A stretch of 64,000 bases of DNA from Vitreoscilla sp. (GCA_018780145.1 JADMKA010000009.1:1-64000); one strand, 5' to 3'; positions 1 to 8,012 are shown, counted from the first letter of the stretch. The notes: generated by a model from the letters alone, not told the origin. A program made the numbers and translations.

Positions 1-118
1 TGCTGGCTCCATTACGCCGAACATCGGTGGCTCCATTACGGCGGTCGGTGACAGCTCATTCTGCCTTGCCCGCGCGTGGCGTTCCGATGTTGGCGGCGCC
101 TCAATTCGAACGTTAGAT
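1..118 (+). other. attC site of the upstream cassette (left end cut by the window)
   Basis: The L'' arm CGCCGAACATCGG (15-27) pairs with the L' arm CCGATGTTGGCG (84-95) along 12 bases, leaving one unpaired G at 19. A single extrahelical base is a hallmark of attC folding. The R' core GTTAGAT is at 112-118. The R'' box should lie just left of base 1. Confidence 0.75.
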
Positions 119-151
119 TTCCAAAACACAATCCATGCCACTCGGAGCGCT

Positions 152-1852
152 ATGGACCTCGTAACACAAAGCCTATTGACGTCCTTCGCAAAGGAGGAAT
201 CGCTACCCGGTGATCTGGACGAGGCGGTCCTCTTCGAACACTTCGTCAATTTCGCCGCTGTCTCTAACGAGTATGGCGATGAGTTTGATGTTGAAGACCT
301 TCACACAGGAGGCGGAGAAGACCTTGGAATTGATGGCCTCGCTATCCTCGTCAATGGAAACCTCGTTTCAGACAAAGACGAGGTAGATGATCTAGCCATA
401 GCGAACAAGTACTTAGAAGTTGAAGTAGTTTTCTGTCAAGCCAAATCAGGTGGCAACTTCACTGGCAGTGAGATTTCCAACTTCTTTTTCGGAGTAAAGG
501 ACTTCTTTTCGACCAAGCCGGCCTTTCCTAGAAATACCGAAGTTGCGCAAAAGGAGGCGCTTGTAAAGGAGATATACAAGAAAAGTTCATTATTCAAGCG
601 TGGGAATCCGACGATACGGATGTACTACGCAACCACCGGCAAGTGGCAGGACGACGCGAAACTTGTCGCTAGAATTGAGAATGAGAAAGATACACTTCTC
701 GAACTGAATATTTTCAAGGAAGTCAACTTTACCCCGGTCGATGCGCGGGCACTTCAGCGTCTCTATGCAAGCGCGAAAAATCGCCTCTCAAAGTCCATCG
801 AATTTACAAGCAAGGTGACACTGCCGACACTTCCGGGAATTCAGGAGTCTTACTTGGGGTATCTTCCGGCGGAGCAATACCTAAAGCTAATTATCGACGA
901 CTCAGGAAACATCGTTCGAGGCCTGTTTTACGACAACGTTCGAGACTTTCAGGGAAATAATCCTGTTAACCACGAAATGGACGAAACCCTGAAGTCGCCT
1001 GCGCAACAGTTTTTTGTGCTCATGAATAACGGCGTCACCATTGTCGCCGATTCAATTAGCAAGACTGGCGACACTTTCACGATTGAAGACTATCAGATCG
1101 TGAACGGCTGCCAGACTAGCCACGTGCTATTCAATAATATCTCCAACCTCAATAGTCCGGTTCATATTCCGGTAAAGCTGATAGTTTCCCAGGACGGAGA
1201 AGTCAAGAACAGAATCATCAAAGCGACAAACCGCCAGACGCCAGTGAAGACTGAAGAACTCACAGCGCTGACCGACTTCCAGAAGGCGCTTGAAGACTAT
1301 TACACAGCCATCACTGGCGACTGTCGTCTGTTCTACGAAAGGCGGTCTCAGCAGTACCGGTCGACTCCTGGCATTGAGAAGATTCGGATCGTAAGTATCT
1401 CGAATCAAATACGTTCGTTCGCCTCGGTATTCTTGGGCCTGCCGCACCAAGCAAGCCGCTACTACGGGACTCTTCTAAGCAGCATCGAATCGAAGATCTT
1501 TGTCCCGGGGCATCCTGCGGTAGCCTACTACACAAGTGCGCTCGCTTTGTACCGCTTTGAAGCACTAGTTCGTCGCAAGCAAATACCATCAAAGTATCGC
1601 CCTTTCAAGTATCACCTTATCGCAATCGTAAGAATACAAATCGCCGGCGCGGCCATGCCCGCAATGACTGCCAACAAGTTCGAGAAATATTGTGACTCAG
1701 TTGTCGCGGTCCTGAAGGATGAGAAGAAGTGCGTTGCTTCATTTCAATCAGCTATTTCGATACTTGACCAAGTTCTAGCTGGTGATTTTTCGCGTGATCG
1801 CGCAAAGGACGCATCGCTACTGAATATCGCAGAGACGAAGTGCAAACCATAG
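152..1852 (+). CDS. AIPR-family abortive-infection (anti-phage) protein, integron cassette gene
   Basis: This 566-aa protein resembles the AIPR (abortive infection phage resistance) family. The N-terminal third (about residues 40-110) has the pattern of a PD-(D/E)XK nuclease-like fold: a GIDGLAI segment with an acidic residue, followed by VVFCQAKSGG, which supplies the Q-x-K. The middle (about 270-400) carries the AIPR core, including FVLMNNGVTIVAD, YQIVNGCQTSH and IIKATNRQTPVK. Family members are tied to phage defence, but the exact target is unknown. The start ATG lies 34 bases inside the cassette, after a GGAG at 144-147. The gene fills cassette 1 and stops 11 bases before its attC. Its codon use is more A/T-rich than the chromosome to the right, which supports transfer. 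Family assignment is from recognisable motifs, not from a search. Confidence 0.8.
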   Translation: MDLVTQSLLTSFAKEESLPGDLDEAVLFEHFVNFAAVSNEYGDEFDVEDLHTGGGEDLGIDGLAILVNGNLVSDKDEVDDLAIANKYLEVEVVFCQAKSGGNFTGSEISNFFFGVKDFFSTKPAFPRNTEVAQKEALVKEIYKKSSLFKRGNPTIRMYYATTGKWQDDAKLVARIENEKDTLLELNIFKEVNFTPVDARALQRLYASAKNRLSKSIEFTSKVTLPTLPGIQESYLGYLPAEQYLKLIIDDSGNIVRGLFYDNVRDFQGNNPVNHEMDETLKSPAQQFFVLMNNGVTIVADSISKTGDTFTIEDYQIVNGCQTSHVLFNNISNLNSPVHIPVKLIVSQDGEVKNRIIKATNRQTPVKTEELTALTDFQKALEDYYTAITGDCRLFYERRSQQYRSTPGIEKIRIVSISNQIRSFASVFLGLPHQASRYYGTLLSSIESKIFVPGHPAVAYYTSALALYRFEALVRRKQIPSKYRPFKYHLIAIVRIQIAGAAMPAMTANKFEKYCDSVVAVLKDEKKCVASFQSAISILDQVLAGDFSRDRAKDASLLNIAETKCKP

Positions 1853-1863
1853 CGGCGAAGGAA

Positions 1864-1974
1864 ATCTAACCATTCGCTCAACCGGACATTTTGCGGCGGG
1901 CCGCGTTTGGGCTTTATTTCATTCTCGTCCAAACCCATCCAGCCGCAAAACGCCGGTTAGCTCAAACGTTAGGC
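1864..1974 (+). other. attC site of cassette 1 (111 bp)
   Basis: R'' is ATCTAAC (1864-1870) and R' is GTTAGGC (1968-1974). The L'' arm ACCGGACATTTTGCGGC (1881-1897) pairs with the L' arm GCCGCAAAACGCCGGT (1942-1957). L'' is one base longer, which gives the expected extrahelical base. An inner GTTTGG/CCAAAC pair extends the hairpin. Confidence 0.88.
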
Positions 1975-1983
1975 GTCACCAGA

Positions 1984-2604
1984 GTGCTCGAACCCTACCT
2001 CCAACAGCGATCCGAAGAGCTTGCGGCAGAACTGGCAATCGTCTTCGCCGCTGAACCAGCAGATGATGGTGCTGACTTCGAGCTTGCGAGAGTGGCTGCC
2101 TCTCTTGCGGTAGAGCACTGGCTTGCGTCACTCGCACTTCTGTCTAGTGGCTTGCTATCCGCTGCTGCTGTCGTACATCGCGCGCAGTACGAGGCTGTCC
2201 TCCGGTCGGTTTGGATTCGTTACAGCGCGAGTGAGGTACAGCTAGAAAAGCTTGCCCAGGTGGTGAACACACAAACGTCCCAAGCTGCCCAGAGCCTAGC
2301 TTCCTCATCTGAGATGATGAAGGCCATCGAGCATGACGCTCCCCGACCACTGGTCATTGCGCTACAAACGTTTAGAGATAACTCCTGGAAGTCGCTGAAT
2401 TCCTATGCTCACGCCGGGCTGCACGCGATCCGACATCACGATGTCGGATACCCAGCATATCTGTTCGAGGGAACGGCGAAGAATTCAAATGGCCTCGCGA
2501 TGCTCGGAGCCATGCACGTTGCATCGCTGACGGAAGATGAAGCCCTCATGAAGCACACTCATTCGCTTCAATTCAAATACGCAAACTGTTTCGCGCCAAA
2601 GTGA
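1984..2604 (+). CDS. DUF6988-like helical protein of unknown function, integron cassette gene
   Basis: This 206-aa, largely alpha-helical protein has no signal peptide or membrane segment. Recognisable stretches are HRAQYEAVLRSVWIRYSA (about residues 75-92) and LNSYAHAGLHAIRHH (about 160-174), a pattern I associate with DUF6988/DUF5677-type proteins often met in accessory DNA; the biochemical role is unknown. The reading frame is open further upstream, but that part overlaps attC 1864-1974. The first start codon inside the cassette is GTG 1984, 16 bases after the recombination point, and I take it as the start. It sits immediately downstream of the AIPR cassette, but cassette order does not imply joint function. 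Confidence 0.6.
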   Translation: MLEPYLQQRSEELAAELAIVFAAEPADDGADFELARVAASLAVEHWLASLALLSSGLLSAAAVVHRAQYEAVLRSVWIRYSASEVQLEKLAQVVNTQTSQAAQSLASSSEMMKAIEHDAPRPLVIALQTFRDNSWKSLNSYAHAGLHAIRHHDVGYPAYLFEGTAKNSNGLAMLGAMHVASLTEDEALMKHTHSLQFKYANCFAPK

Positions 2605-2605
2605 C

Positions 2606-2671
2606 GCTTAACCCCGTCAAGGGGACGTCTTGCGGCAAGCCGCAAGCCGCCGGCTACCTCGAACGTTTGGC
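2606..2671 (+). other. attC site of cassette 2 (66 bp)
   Basis: R'' GCTTAAC (2606-2612) begins one base after the stop codon of the preceding gene, and R' is GTTTGGC (2665-2671). The centre is a perfect hairpin, CTTGCGGC-AA-GCCGCAAG (2629-2646). R' departs from the GTTRRRY consensus at its fourth base, so this site may be weak. Confidence 0.7.
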
Positions 2672-2676
2672 CTCTC

Positions 2677-3099
2677 ATGCATTCACCCGCGCCCGATGCC
2701 ACCGCAAGCAAAGCTCCCATCTTCGGCCTGGGTTCCATTGCCGTTGCGGGCTTTCTGGGCGGCCCAATTGCCGTGGGCTTGCTTGCGGGCAAGAACATCC
2801 AGCAACTTGGGCTGTCGCAGCGCGCGCCTCTCGCGATTGCGCTGCTAATGGTCGCAATTGCTGCGTGGGTCTTCATAGCCATCAACACCTCGCCAGATCT
2901 CATCTCGCAGTTGATACCACTCTTGCCCCAGGTAGCACTCTGGTGGCTTTGTGCACGCGAGTTCCTCCGTCAAGCGCATCGCCGACACTCAGCACTTGGC
3001 GGAAGGTATCGCTCAGTCTGGCTCGCAGTTGGTCTAGGTATCCTCGTATCAGCCGCCACCAAGTTTGTCTTTTGGCTCGTCACGTCACCCTCAGCATGA
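2677..3099 (+). CDS. Small integral membrane protein, integron cassette gene
   Basis: I do not recognise a family for this 140-aa protein. It has about four hydrophobic segments: near residues 15-38 (glycine/alanine-rich, IFGLGSIAVAGFLGGPIAVG), 50-70 (LAIALLMVAIAAWVFIAI), 75-92 and 113-135. A basic loop (REFLRQAHRRH) lies between the third and fourth, as expected of a cytoplasmic loop. The ATG at 2677 is 11 bases inside cassette 3, so little leader is possible. Small membrane proteins are common cassette cargo and their functions are mostly unknown. No canonical attC follows the stop codon, so this appears to be the last cassette of the array. Confidence 0.65.
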   Translation: MHSPAPDATASKAPIFGLGSIAVAGFLGGPIAVGLLAGKNIQQLGLSQRAPLAIALLMVAIAAWVFIAINTSPDLISQLIPLLPQVALWWLCAREFLRQAHRRHSALGGRYRSVWLAVGLGILVSAATKFVFWLVTSPSA

Positions 3100-3115
3100 G
3101 TCCCCCAACCCCGAA

Positions 3116-3131
3116 GCCTGACCCCTCAGGC
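3116..3131. terminator. Perfect hairpin after the last cassette
   Basis: GCCTGA-CCCC-TCAGGC forms a six-base-pair stem with a four-base loop, 17 bases after the stop at 3099. It lacks a T tract. It could be a weak terminator or part of a decayed attC, since a CCCCAAC resembling an R'' box precedes it at 3103-3109. Confidence 0.35.
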
Positions 3132-3277
3132 AGGGTGGCGCCCGAGACCCGCACGGCAACATGGGGTGGATCTCACTGCGGACTGTCCAAGAGCCGTACA
3201 CACCATGATGCGGAGAGTGCCCTGGCTGGCCAGGTAACGGGCGACGAAAGGACGACCGCGCAAGAGGCAGGTGTGCT

Positions 3278-4975
3278 TCAGCGCAGCGTCACCTCGGCCC
3301 GCACCGTACCGGCCCGCGCTGCAGTGGCCTGCAGCGTCAGCACCGTGCCCGCGGGGGCCTCGACGGTCCACTCGGCCAGCGCGCGGTCGCCGGTGATCTC
3401 GCGGGTGGGCAGGAAGGCCAGCAGCGAGTTCTTGGCGGCGTGGCCTTCGAGCTGCGGGCCGTCGATGCGCGGCTTGCCGCTGCGCAGCGTGGCGCCCGCG
3501 GGCAGGCCGATCTCGAACACGCAGGGCCGCGCGGCCTTGCGCTCCAGTGCGCGCTTGCTCACATAGGCCGGCAGGTAACCGGCGTTGCCGACGGCGAAGC
3601 GCACGCGCCAGGTCGTCGGGCCCAGGGCCTCGGCGGTGGCGAACAGCACTTCGAGCTTGGGCAAGGTGAGGCCGATCTGCGTCAGCCACGCCGGGAAGCG
3701 CGCGGCCTCGCGCTCGCGCAGGTGCGGGGGCGGGTTGCGCCAGTAGTTCATGCGGTCCCAGCCGCCGATTTCCACCGCACCCAGCTGGGGGTGGGTGAAG
3801 GGCTGCCAGTCGACATGGGCCAGGCCGCCGCACTGCTCGTCGCTCCATTTCAGCAGCTTGAGGTCGTCCTCCGGCGGGTGATCCCGGTACCAGTGGATCC
3901 AGTCGTAGTCGGTGATGCCGGCCTCCTTGTTCGGGGCCCAGATCTCCACCGTCCAGAACAGCGCGCCCAGGTGCTCGTACACCCAGTCCTGGGTGCCGGT
4001 GATGATCTCCTTGGGGTGGTACTTGAAGTCGTGGAAGATGCTGATCGCCGGGTAGCCGGTGAGCTTGGCGCCGATGTCCGACAGGCGCTTGTAGACCCAC
4101 AGGTCCTCGGGCGTCATGTCGTCGTCGCTCTGCGTGCCCATGGGCCGCAGGATCACGCCCGAGTGGGTGTGGAAGCTGACCGCCGCGCCGATGTTGGGGT
4201 GCTTGACGATGAAATCCACCATCGCCCGCACCTCGGGCTCGCTGGTCGGGTAGGGGCCGGCGCCCAACTGCTCGAACTCCTGGCGCCAGAAGGCCGGGAA
4301 GTTGCGGTTCAGGTCCAGGCCCTCGCGGTCGCGGTTGGCGTGGATGGTGACGCCGTCGTAGTTCTCCAGCAGGCCCTCGGGCATCACCCGGTAGTAGGTG
4401 CCGCCGAACTCGCCCGGCTCGCGCGGGATCAGCAGGCGCGGCTCCTGCGGGTGCGGCTTGTAGCTGCCGTGCGGATCTTTCACACGCATCTGCAGGATGC
4501 GGCCGTCGCCGTCCACGTCCTGGATGGTCAGGCCGTCGACATGCGGCTCGTCGTAGGGGTAGGCGCGGGTGGACGAGCGGATGTGGCGCGGCCGGTCGGC
4601 CAGGGCCAGCTCGGCGCCGTCGGGGTTCAGGCGCGGGCAGAGGTAGACCACCCGGGTGTCCAGCAGCTCGGTGACCTGCGCGTCGCTGCCATGGCCCTGC
4701 AGCAGCTGGTGCAGCCAGTACAGGCAGGCGGTGCTGGCGGTCAGCTCGGCGGCGTGGATGTTGCCGTCGACCCAGAAGGCGGGCTTGTCGGTGTCGGCAC
4801 CGGTGGCCCGGTTGGTGACCACGGCCAGCGCGATCTCGCGGCCCTCGTGGCTTTGGCCCAGGCAGCGGATCTCGACGAGGCCGGGGCGCGCCTCGGCGTA
4901 GTCGCGCAGCAGCTGGATCAGTTCATCGTGCTTGTAGAAGCGGTCGAACTGCGGGGTCGGCAGGGGGGTGGTCAT
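3278..4975 (-). CDS. M14-family zinc metallocarboxypeptidase
   Basis: This 565-aa protein should remove C-terminal residues from peptides. Family M14 signatures are present in order: the zinc ligands H-x-x-E in NIHAAELT (about residue 74), the substrate-binding LNRNFP, the third zinc ligand in VSFHTHSG, and the general-base glutamate in WTVEIWAPN. The C-terminal 150 residues form a beta-rich extension beyond the catalytic domain. No signal peptide follows the chosen start, so it is probably cytoplasmic. The frame runs upstream to 5221, but that part is the translated 80-bp repeat. The ATG at 4975 begins the recognisable protein (MTTPLPTPQFDRFY). It is transcribed alone and converges with the integron array. 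Confidence 0.85.
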   Translation of the reverse strand: MTTPLPTPQFDRFYKHDELIQLLRDYAEARPGLVEIRCLGQSHEGREIALAVVTNRATGADTDKPAFWVDGNIHAAELTASTACLYWLHQLLQGHGSDAQVTELLDTRVVYLCPRLNPDGAELALADRPRHIRSSTRAYPYDEPHVDGLTIQDVDGDGRILQMRVKDPHGSYKPHPQEPRLLIPREPGEFGGTYYRVMPEGLLENYDGVTIHANRDREGLDLNRNFPAFWRQEFEQLGAGPYPTSEPEVRAMVDFIVKHPNIGAAVSFHTHSGVILRPMGTQSDDDMTPEDLWVYKRLSDIGAKLTGYPAISIFHDFKYHPKEIITGTQDWVYEHLGALFWTVEIWAPNKEAGITDYDWIHWYRDHPPEDDLKLLKWSDEQCGGLAHVDWQPFTHPQLGAVEIGGWDRMNYWRNPPPHLREREAARFPAWLTQIGLTLPKLEVLFATAEALGPTTWRVRFAVGNAGYLPAYVSKRALERKAARPCVFEIGLPAGATLRSGKPRIDGPQLEGHAAKNSLLAFLPTREITGDRALAEWTVEAPAGTVLTLQATAARAGTVRAEVTLR

Positions 4976-5050
4976 GCGGGTGGCACGGTGGCGAGAAGGG
5001 GGTGAACGAGTGTCGCACCGCCAACCGGGGTGCCGCCCCCCGTGAACGCG

Positions 5051-5130
5051 GCCGGCGCACGGCCGCCCCGAAGCGGCCGCGCGACCCGCCCGGCGGGTGG
5101 GGCTGCGTACCCGCAGCACCGGGTGCGCCA
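5051..5130. repeat. 80-bp repeat, copy 1
   Basis: Copy 1 of a direct repeat with a 90-bp period (copy 2 at 5141-5220). The last 50 bases of the two copies differ at one position only. Each contains ACCCGCCCGGCGGGT, which can fold into a short GC stem. The copies fill the gap between the peptidase start and the response-regulator stop. Confidence 0.85.
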
Positions 5131-5140
5131 TTCCACACGC

Positions 5141-5220
5141 GGCCAGCGCCGGGCCGCTCCCAAGCGGCCGCGTACCCGCCCGGCGGGTGGGGCTGCGTAC
5201 CCGCAGCACCGGGTGCCCCA
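5141..5220. repeat. 80-bp repeat, copy 2
   Basis: Copy 2 of the repeat at 5051-5130. It ends two bases before the response-regulator stop codon at 5223, so its hairpins could act in transcript termination or 3'-end protection. That role is inference. Confidence 0.85.
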
Positions 5221-5222
5221 AT

Positions 5223-5996
5223 TCACTGCCCCTTGAACAGGCCCTGGAAGTGGCGCGACACCGGCAGGCGCTCGTGGCGGCCGCGCAGCGCCAGCACCAT
5301 GCTGCCCTCGTCCACCCTGAGCGCGCTGGCGATGTGGTGGTGGTTGACGATCACCGAGCGGTGCACCTGCCAGAAGCGCTCGCCATCCAGCTCGGCCAGC
5401 AGCTCCTTCAGCGGGGTGCGGATCAGCGCCTCGCCGCCGCCCGCCTCGTCGTCGTAGACCACCCGGGTGTAGCGGGCGTCGGATTCGAAGTAGACGACCT
5501 GCTCGGTGCGGATCAGCCTCACCTCCTTGCCGATGCCGGCCTGGATCACCGACAGCGGGGCCGGCTTGCGCAACTGCCCGGCCAGCTGGCCGAGCAGGGC
5601 CTGCAGCCCCGGCACCTGGTGGGTGGCCTGGCGCACGCGCAGCCGGCTGACCGCCTGCGCCAGCCGCTGGGCGTCGACCGGCTTCAGCACGTAGTCCACC
5701 GCGCCGGCGTCGAAGGCCTGCAACGCGTGGTCGCCATAGGCGCTGACGAAGACCACCTGGGCCCGGCCGCCGATGCGCTGCGCCACCTCGATGCCGGTCA
5801 ACCCGGGCATGCGGATGTCGAGAAAGCAGATGGCCGGCTCGTGCTCCAGGAACGCGTCCCAGGCATCGACGCCATGCGTGGCCTCGGCAACGATCTGCAG
5901 CTCGGGCCAGGCGTGCTGCAGGGCCGCGCGCAGCTGCGCACGCGGGCCCTCCTCGTCGTCGGCGATCAGGGCGGTGGGGGGTGGCAGGTGGCTCAT
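5223..5996 (-). CDS. LytTR-family response regulator
   Basis: This 257-aa cytoplasmic DNA-binding regulator has a receiver domain at about residues 8-125, with acidic residues in IADDEEGP, the phosphoacceptor aspartate in ICFLDIRMPG and the conserved lysine in YVLKPV. A LytTR DNA-binding domain follows at about 155-255 (EVRLIRTEQVVYFESDARYT, FWQVHRSVIVN). LytTR proteins bind DNA through beta-strands rather than a helix-turn-helix. The start ATG at 5996 overlaps the kinase stop by four bases (ATGA), so the pair is translationally coupled. The frame is open upstream to 6848, but that part is a shadow of the kinase gene. AlgR/LytR-type members control surface or stress genes; the targets here are unknown. 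Confidence 0.92.
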   Translation of the reverse strand: MSHLPPPTALIADDEEGPRAQLRAALQHAWPELQIVAEATHGVDAWDAFLEHEPAICFLDIRMPGLTGIEVAQRIGGRAQVVFVSAYGDHALQAFDAGAVDYVLKPVDAQRLAQAVSRLRVRQATHQVPGLQALLGQLAGQLRKPAPLSVIQAGIGKEVRLIRTEQVVYFESDARYTRVVYDDEAGGGEALIRTPLKELLAELDGERFWQVHRSVIVNHHHIASALRVDEGSMVLALRGRHERLPVSRHFQGLFKGQ

Positions 5997-7096
5997 GAGG
6001 CTGCGGGGGTGACAGGGCGGCACGGCCATTCGAGGCGCGCCAGGCAGCCGCCCTCGGGCGGGTTGGTGTGGGTCAGTTGCGCGGCCTCGCCAAAGGCCTG
6101 GGCCATGCGGGCGCGGGTGTTGGCCAGGCCCAGCTGCCCAGGGCCAGGCTCGGCGCCGGTCGCTCCGCAGCCGGGGCCGTTGTCGAGGATCTCCACCGCC
6201 AGCCGGCCGGGCCCCTGACGGCGGGCCGTCACCGTCACCGCGCCGCCGGACAGCCGGGCGCCCGCGCCATGCTCGACGGCGTTCTCCACCAGCGTCAGCA
6301 CGGCACCGGGCGGCAAGGCGGCCTCGCGCAGCAGCGCGTCGTCTTCGGCCTGGACGGACCAGGACAGCCGGGCGCCCCAGCGGGCCTGCATCACCTCCAG
6401 GTAGCGGCGCACCGCCTCCAGCTCGTCGGCCAGGCTGAGCTCGGTGCGCTCGAACAGCGGCAGGGTGGCACGCAGGTAGCCGGTCAGCGAGCGCAGCAGT
6501 GGTGCGGCGCGCGCGTCGCCGGTGTCCACCCAGTGCTGCATCGAGGCCAGGGTGTTGAAGACGAAGTGCGGCTTGACCTGGGCGGTGGCCAGCTGGCGGG
6601 CCAGGGCGACGGCGCGGTCGCGTTCGTCGAGCTCGCGCAGCCTGGCCTCGATCTGCTGGGCGCGGAACACGGTGACGAACCAGAAGCCGATCAGGCTGGC
6701 CGCGAAGGCCGTGGCGGCGGCGTAGAACAGCCACAGGCGGTCCGGCCCGGCGGCCATGCGCCACTTCAGGCCCAACGCGAAGGCCGCATAGACGGCCAGC
6801 ACGGCGAAGGACAGCTGCATCAGCAGCCGGCGCGTGGGCCGGCGCCACAGCATCATGCCGCCCTGGTAGGCGCCCACGAAGATGGCCACCAGGATGCCCA
6901 GCAGCCGCGCGCCCTGGCCCTGCGGTGCATTGAACAGCAGGGCCTGCGCGAACACCGCCAGGTTGACCGCCAGCACCACGGTGAAGGTGCGGCTGGGCCG
7001 GTCGCCGCCGGCGCGGGCCATCTCGGCGTCGCTGAACACGCGGCGCGGGCCTGGGTACCAGAGCTGGCTCCAGTCGATGCGGTCGTCAGAGGTCAT
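5993..7096 (-). CDS. LytS/AlgZ-type sensor histidine kinase
   Basis: This 367-aa membrane kinase is the partner of the adjacent LytTR regulator. Four hydrophobic segments occupy about residues 38-150. They are followed by the His_kinase family core with the phosphoacceptor histidine in QVKPHFVFNTLASMQ and an HATPase domain with N-box LVENAVEHGAG and G-box ILDNGPGCG, ending near GLANTRARM. It lacks a periplasmic sensor domain, so the signal is probably sensed in or near the membrane. The start is ATG 7096 (MTSDDRIDWSQLW). The gene overlaps the regulator by four bases. The leftward transcript should begin in the short gap at 7097-7191. Confidence 0.92.
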   Translation of the reverse strand: MTSDDRIDWSQLWYPGPRRVFSDAEMARAGGDRPSRTFTVVLAVNLAVFAQALLFNAPQGQGARLLGILVAIFVGAYQGGMMLWRRPTRRLLMQLSFAVLAVYAAFALGLKWRMAAGPDRLWLFYAAATAFAASLIGFWFVTVFRAQQIEARLRELDERDRAVALARQLATAQVKPHFVFNTLASMQHWVDTGDARAAPLLRSLTGYLRATLPLFERTELSLADELEAVRRYLEVMQARWGARLSWSVQAEDDALLREAALPPGAVLTLVENAVEHGAGARLSGGAVTVTARRQGPGRLAVEILDNGPGCGATGAEPGPGQLGLANTRARMAQAFGEAAQLTHTNPPEGGCLARLEWPCRPVTPAAS

Positions 7097-7191
7097 GCGG
7101 CCAGTGTAGGCAGCGCCCGGGCGCCGTGGCCGGGAAGTCGGGCGAATGGCGCCCGCGGTGTCATGAACGGCGGCGTATCGCGGCCGATCGG

Positions 7192-7953
7192 TCAGCAGCT
7201 GGCGGCCGGCGCCCCGTCGACGAACACCCGCAACTCGCCGGGCGCGAAGGGCGTCCAGGCCTCGTCGGCCGTCAGCGGCTCGGTGGCGACCACGGCCACC
7301 CGGTCGTCCGGCGTGGTGGCGTGGGCGAAATCGACGGTCACGTCGTCGTCCTTCAGGCTGGCGCTGCGGAACGGGTGCTGGCGGACCAGCCAGTACAGCT
7401 TGGTCGAGCCGTGGGCCCACAGGGCCTGGCCGTTGGACAACAGCATGTTGAAGGTGCCGTGGCGGTGCAGTTCGGGCAGCAGTTCGCGCAGCGTGCAGTT
7501 CAGCTCGGCGATCTCGGGCACGCCGGCGTGGGCCTTGGACAGCTCCTGCATCAACCAGCAGAAGGCGCGCTCGCTGTCGGTGTCGCCCACCGGGCGAAAC
7601 GCCGCATGCAGGCGCGGCTGGAAGTTCTTCAGGTCGCCGTTGTGGGCAAACACCCAGTAGCGCCCCCACAGCTCGCGCACGAACGGGTGGGTGTTTTCCA
7701 GCGACACCCGGCCTTGCGTGGCCTTGCGGATGTGGGCGATGACGTTGCGGCTGTGGATCGGGTAGGTCTTGACCAGCTGGGCGATGGCCGACTCGCACGC
7801 GCTGGCATGGTCGATGAAGACCCGCACGCCCTTGTCCTCGAAGAAGCCGATGCCGAAGCCGTCCTTGTGCTCGTCGGCGCGCGTGGCCAGGCCGGTGAAG
7901 CTGAACATCACGTCGGTCGGCGTGTTGGCATTCATGCCGAGCAGTTGGCACAT
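7192..7953 (-). CDS. Class II glutamine amidotransferase (YafJ-like)
   Basis: This 253-aa protein is an N-terminal-nucleophile (class II) glutamine amidotransferase. Cys2 directly follows the initiator Met (MCQLLGMN), as required after Met removal. The family pattern continues with DGFGIGFFED (about residues 31-40), IAHIRKATQG, NTHPFVRE and the catalytic-site VFAHNGDLKNF. It matches stand-alone YafJ-type proteins, with no synthase domain fused. The acceptor substrate of this family is not established. It is monocistronic, and its start lies about 60 bases from the palindrome at 8013-8032. Confidence 0.9.
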   Translation of the reverse strand: MCQLLGMNANTPTDVMFSFTGLATRADEHKDGFGIGFFEDKGVRVFIDHASACESAIAQLVKTYPIHSRNVIAHIRKATQGRVSLENTHPFVRELWGRYWVFAHNGDLKNFQPRLHAAFRPVGDTDSERAFCWLMQELSKAHAGVPEIAELNCTLRELLPELHRHGTFNMLLSNGQALWAHGSTKLYWLVRQHPFRSASLKDDDVTVDFAHATTPDDRVAVVATEPLTADEAWTPFAPGELRVFVDGAPAASC

Positions 7954-8012
7954 GGTGGTGGTGGGCGAGCGGGCTCCGGCCGATTGTAGGCAGCGGGGCC
8001 GGGCCGGTGCTT

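Larger units (their letters stand above)
1..3099 (+). mobile_element. Distal end of an integron gene-cassette array (at least three cassettes)
   Basis: Three same-strand genes are separated by attC-like sites, with almost no other non-coding DNA. Cassette 1 runs 113-1968, cassette 2 runs 1969-2665 and cassette 3 starts at 2666. The R'' box of cassette 1 (ATCTAAC, 1864-1870) is the exact reverse complement of the box at its own left border (GTTAGAT, 112-118), as expected if the unit circularised. For cassette 2 the match is GCTTAAC against GTTAGGC, one base off. Base composition is visibly lower in G+C than the chromosome to the right. All cassettes read rightward, so attI and the integrase gene should lie left of the window. 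No integrase is visible here, so functionality is unknown. Confidence 0.85.

Noticed and set aside
1891-1983. Upstream part of the DUF6988-like reading frame
   Set aside because: It overlaps the attC of the previous cassette. A cassette gene should start after the recombination point at 1968, so I use GTG 1984.
1-3099. Integron integrase gene within the window
   Set aside because: No tyrosine-recombinase motifs are seen. All three genes here are cassette cargo, so the integrase must lie outside.
2601-3566. Rightward open frame over the third cassette and the peptidase 3' end
   Set aside because: It crosses an attC site, cassette 3 and the opposite-strand peptidase. The protein has no recognisable features.
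4976-5221. N-terminal extension of the M14 peptidase
   Set aside because: It translates the tandem 80-bp repeat, giving duplicated low-complexity sequence. The family-like protein begins at ATG 4975.
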